Below, piece by piece: positions 5,112-7,440 of a DNA stretch of 7,440 bases; position 1 is the first letter of the stretch, and every line of letters starts with the position of its first letter. A model generated the notes under the pieces. It was not told where the DNA came from. It did not search any database and worked only from the letters and a program-made list of their open reading frames with translations. Source of the DNA: Gammaproteobacteria bacterium UBA6968 (lineage in GTDB: Bacteria; Pseudomonadota; Gammaproteobacteria; Pseudomonadales; Azotimanducaceae); assembly GCA_002450255.1 (NCBI GenBank), contig DJYW01000006.1, positions 1-7,440 on the forward strand, read 5' to 3'. The position numbers and the translations under genes were made by a program.

Positions 5112-6713
5112 CTAGCGTGCGTCCGCTTCGGTCACTTCAGGTGGATACGTGAAACTGTGATAAGGCGCTGGCGATGGAAGAGTCCACTCCAACCCTTTAA
5201 CACCTTCCCAGGATCGTCCTTCCGCAGGCGTACCACTGCGAATGCTCTTGATGATCACGTACAAGAAGAATAACTGTGAAAAACCGAAGATGAATGCGCC
5301 AACGCTTGAAATCATATTGAAATCGGCAAACTGCAGCGCGTAGTCAGGAATACGTCGAGGCATACCCGCCAGACCGGAGAAATGCTGCGGGAAGAACGTC
5401 ACATTTACGCCAATAAAAGACAACCAAAAATGTATCTTGCCGAGGGTTTCGTCGTACATTTTGCCAGTCCACTTCGGGAACCAAAAGTAAACCGCAGCAA
5501 TGATTGAGAACAATGCGCCTGGGACTAGCACGTAATGGAAATGGGCCACAACAAAGTAAGTGTCATGGTATTGGTAGTCTGCAGGCGTAATCGCAAGCAT
5601 CAATCCAGAAAACCCGCCCATAGTAAACAAGACGACAAAGGCGATCGCAAACAACATCGGCGTTTCGAACGTCATTGAACCGCGCCACATCGTAGCGATC
5701 CAGTTAAAGACCTTCACACCAGTTGGCACGGCTATCAGCATTGTTGAATACATAAAGAACAATTGACCGGCAAGAGGCATACCTACCGTGAACATGTGGT
5801 GTGCCCATACAATGAAGGATAAGAACGCAATTGAAGCAACCGCATAAACCATTGAGTCGTAGCCAAAGAGTTGCTTGCGTGCAAACGTTGGGATGATGTG
5901 CGAAACGATTCCAAACGCGGGCAGAATCATGATGTACACCTCTGGATGACCGAAGAACCAGAAGATGTGTTGGAACATCACGGGATCGCCACCGCCAGCG
6001 GCATTAAAGAAGCTGGTGTCAAAATGAATATCGAACAGCATCATGGTCACCGCACCAGCGAGCACCGGCATAACGGCGATAAGCAGATAGGCAGTGATCA
6101 GCCAGGTCCATACGAACATTGGCATCTTCATTAAGGTCATACCAGGTGCACGCATGTTTAAGATGGTCGCGATGATGTTGATGCTGCCCATAATGGATGA
6201 CGCACCCATTAAGTGAACCGCAAAAATAAAGTAGGTAACAGATGGCGGTGCGTAAGTTGTCGACAGTGGTGCGTAGAAAGTCCAACCGAAGTTAGGGCCG
6301 CCACCTTCCATAAATAGGGTGGAAATCATCATGCCGAATGCGAACGGTAAAATCCAAAAGGACAGATTGTTCATTCGTGGTAGTGCCATATCCGGAGCAC
6401 CGACCTGCATAGGAATCAGCCAGTTAGCCAAACCAACAAAGGCTGGCATGATGGCACCGAATACCATAATCAGACCGTGATTAGTCGTCATCTGGTTAAA
6501 GAATTCTGGCTGAATAAACTGCAGGCCAGGCTGGAACAATTCGGTACGAATCACCAGCGCCAATAAACCACCAACCAGCAACATCGCGAAACTGAACCAC
6601 AGGTAAAGTGTGCCAATGTCTTTATGGTTAGTGGTGAAAAGCCAGCGAGTTAAACCCTTGGCTGGACCGTGATCATGATCATCGTGATGGCCTGCGTGTA
6701 TTACTTCACTCAT
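5112..6713 (-). CDS. coxA: Cytochrome c oxidase subunit I (A1-type heme-copper oxidase)
   Basis: Catalytic 12-helix subunit that reduces O2 at the heme a3-CuB centre and pumps protons; 533 residues, normal for the family. Visible ligands: H79 (NHG) and H393 for heme a, H391 for heme a3 (both in VAHFHYV), and H256, H305 and H306 for CuB (HPEVY and AHHMF). Y260 is the cross-linked tyrosine. E258 in HPEVY marks the A1 type with a D-channel glutamate; D108 (GAPDM) and the MNN at 114-116 form the D-channel entrance, and K334 (TGVKVFNW) the K-channel. The N-terminus is rich in His and Asp (H6, H9, H10, H13, H15) before the conserved LTRWLFTTNHKDIGT. AAGGA (6720-6724) is 6 nt before the ATG and overlaps the coxB stop codon, pointing to translational coupling. 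Also called ctaD. Confidence 0.98.
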   Translation of the reverse strand: MSEVIHAGHHDDHDHGPAKGLTRWLFTTNHKDIGTLYLWFSFAMLLVGGLLALVIRTELFQPGLQFIQPEFFNQMTTNHGLIMVFGAIMPAFVGLANWLIPMQVGAPDMALPRMNNLSFWILPFAFGMMISTLFMEGGGPNFGWTFYAPLSTTYAPPSVTYFIFAVHLMGASSIMGSINIIATILNMRAPGMTLMKMPMFVWTWLITAYLLIAVMPVLAGAVTMMLFDIHFDTSFFNAAGGGDPVMFQHIFWFFGHPEVYIMILPAFGIVSHIIPTFARKQLFGYDSMVYAVASIAFLSFIVWAHHMFTVGMPLAGQLFFMYSTMLIAVPTGVKVFNWIATMWRGSMTFETPMLFAIAFVVLFTMGGFSGLMLAITPADYQYHDTYFVVAHFHYVLVPGALFSIIAAVYFWFPKWTGKMYDETLGKIHFWLSFIGVNVTFFPQHFSGLAGMPRRIPDYALQFADFNMISSVGAFIFGFSQLFFLYVIIKSIRSGTPAEGRSWEGVKGLEWTLPSPAPYHSFTYPPEVTEADAR

Positions 6714-6719
6714 AGCTGT

Positions 6720-6724
6720 TCCTT
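6720..6724 (-). promoter_or_regulatory. Ribosome binding site of coxA overlapping the coxB stop codon
   Basis: AAGGA shares bases with the coxB TAA (6725-6723) and lies 6 nt before the coxA ATG. Ribosomes ending coxB would be positioned on it, which favours matched synthesis of subunits II and I. Confidence 0.7.
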
Positions 6725-7440
6725 ACTGACCGTTAGATAAGTTGATGACGTCTTCTGGTTGGGTGAGATCCCCAACATTGTTGCCAAATGCGTGGCGTTG
6801 ATAATGCACAACTGCTGCGAGCTGTGCTGGATCGAGTTGCTTGCCAAACGCAGCCATAGCTGAGCCGGGTACGCCGTTGACCACCAAGTCGAGATGGTCG
6901 TTCTTTGAACCTAATGCCACCGTTGAGCCAGCAATCGCTGGGAATACGGGGGGTACGCCTTGGCCGTTTGCCATATGACAAGCCACGCAGTAGGTTCCAT
7001 AAACTGTCTCGCCTTCCGACATCAGCTCGTCATGCGTAAACGTTTTTGCGAATACCGCCTCTCGCTCGGTTCGGCCGGTGATTTGGGTCGCGTACCAAGC
7101 ATCGAATTCTGCTTCTGGCAATACCTCAACCACAACCGGCATGAAGCCATGATCCTTTCCGCAGAGTTCTGTGCATTGACCGCGGTAGATGCCCGGCTCT
7201 GGTACGTTCGTCCATAGCTCGTTGAGCATCCCGGGTACGGCATCGCGTTTGATACCGAAATCTGGTACCCACCAAGCGTGGATTACATCCTCTGAAGTGA
7301 TCAAAAAACGTACTTTGCGGTTAGCCGGTATTCGCAGTGGCCGATCCACTTCAAGCAGGTAGGTGTCGTCTTTGACAGCGCGGTTAGTAATTTGGTCCCG
7401 TGTAGTAGAAAGATTCGAGAAGAAAGAAAAGCTATCGTTG
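6723..7440 (-). CDS. coxB: Cytochrome c oxidase subunit II with fused C-terminal cytochrome c domain, partial at N-terminus
   Basis: Subunit II takes electrons from cytochrome c through CuA to subunit I. The last 238 residues are visible, open in frame to the right edge; the signal peptide and two membrane helices lie outside. Numbering from the first visible codon, CuA ligands are H54 (DVIHAWWVP), C89, E91, C93 and H97 (GQCTELCGKDHGF) and M100. A class I cytochrome c domain follows, with C151-x2-C154-H155 (CVACH) and a probable axial Met at M195 (PGSAMAAFG). This makes it a caa3-like subunit, as in Pseudomonas CoxB, where electrons may enter through the covalent heme c. The end is typical: VVHYQRHAFGN and then QPEDV. 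A GTG at 7349 falls inside the CuA domain and is not a real start. It is the first gene seen of the operon, 9 nt before coxA. Confidence 0.97.
   Translation of the reverse strand, partial: NDSFSFFSNLSTTRDQITNRAVKDDTYLLEVDRPLRIPANRKVRFLITSEDVIHAWWVPDFGIKRDAVPGMLNELWTNVPEPGIYRGQCTELCGKDHGFMPVVVEVLPEAEFDAWYATQITGRTEREAVFAKTFTHDELMSEGETVYGTYCVACHMANGQGVPPVFPAIAGSTVALGSKNDHLDLVVNGVPGSAMAAFGKQLDPAQLAAVVHYQRHAFGNNVGDLTQPEDVINLSNGQ

Noticed and set aside
6723..7349. A complete 208-residue gene starting at GTG 7349
   Set aside because: The frame stays open to the window edge and the upstream residues (for example TYLLEV) belong to the subunit II CuA domain, so this is the truncated coxB.

Overview
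The window carries most of an aa3/caa3-type cytochrome c oxidase (complex IV) locus of a proteobacterium. The gene order coxB-coxA-ctaG-coxC, then a small DUF2909 gene, then surf1, a SCO-like gene, ctaA and ctaB is the arrangement I know from Pseudomonas and related Gammaproteobacteria. The protein sequences also look gammaproteobacterial: the coxB product has a fused C-terminal cytochrome c domain, and the coxA product has a His/Asp-rich N-terminus ahead of a canonical A1-type core. Base composition looks moderate. I cannot name a genus from sequence alone.

Layout: all genes except one lie on the minus strand, so transcription reads from right to left. The right part (7440 down to 3341) is the structural operon. 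It holds coxB (N-terminus cut by the window edge), coxA, the Cox11 copper chaperone ctaG, a 241-bp spacer rich in inverted repeats, and coxC. A clear intrinsic terminator follows at 3297-3326. A 253-bp convergent spacer separates coxC from the only plus-strand gene, a two-helix DUF2909 membrane protein. That gene is divergent, across 58 bp, from a second minus-strand operon concerned with assembly and heme A: surf1, a membrane-anchored SCO-like protein, ctaA (heme A synthase) and ctaB (heme O synthase, cut by the left edge). Genes in this second operon are packed with 1- to 37-bp gaps or an 8-bp overlap.

How it works together: CtaB farnesylates heme b to heme O, and CtaA oxidises heme O to heme A. 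SURF1 helps place heme A in subunit I. CtaG/Cox11 supplies CuB to subunit I. The SCO-like protein may act in thiol or copper handling for the CuA site of subunit II. CoxB, CoxA and CoxC form the catalytic core. All main cofactor ligands of the core that fall inside the window are present, so the enzyme looks functional.

This is a well-known system rather than an undescribed one. The points most worth a second look are the SCO-like protein that keeps CxxxC but lacks the SCO histidine, the structured ctaG-coxC spacer where some relatives carry a small gene, the strand-inverted DUF2909 gene, and two start-codon issues (TTG in ctaA, a misleading upstream TTG in ctaG).
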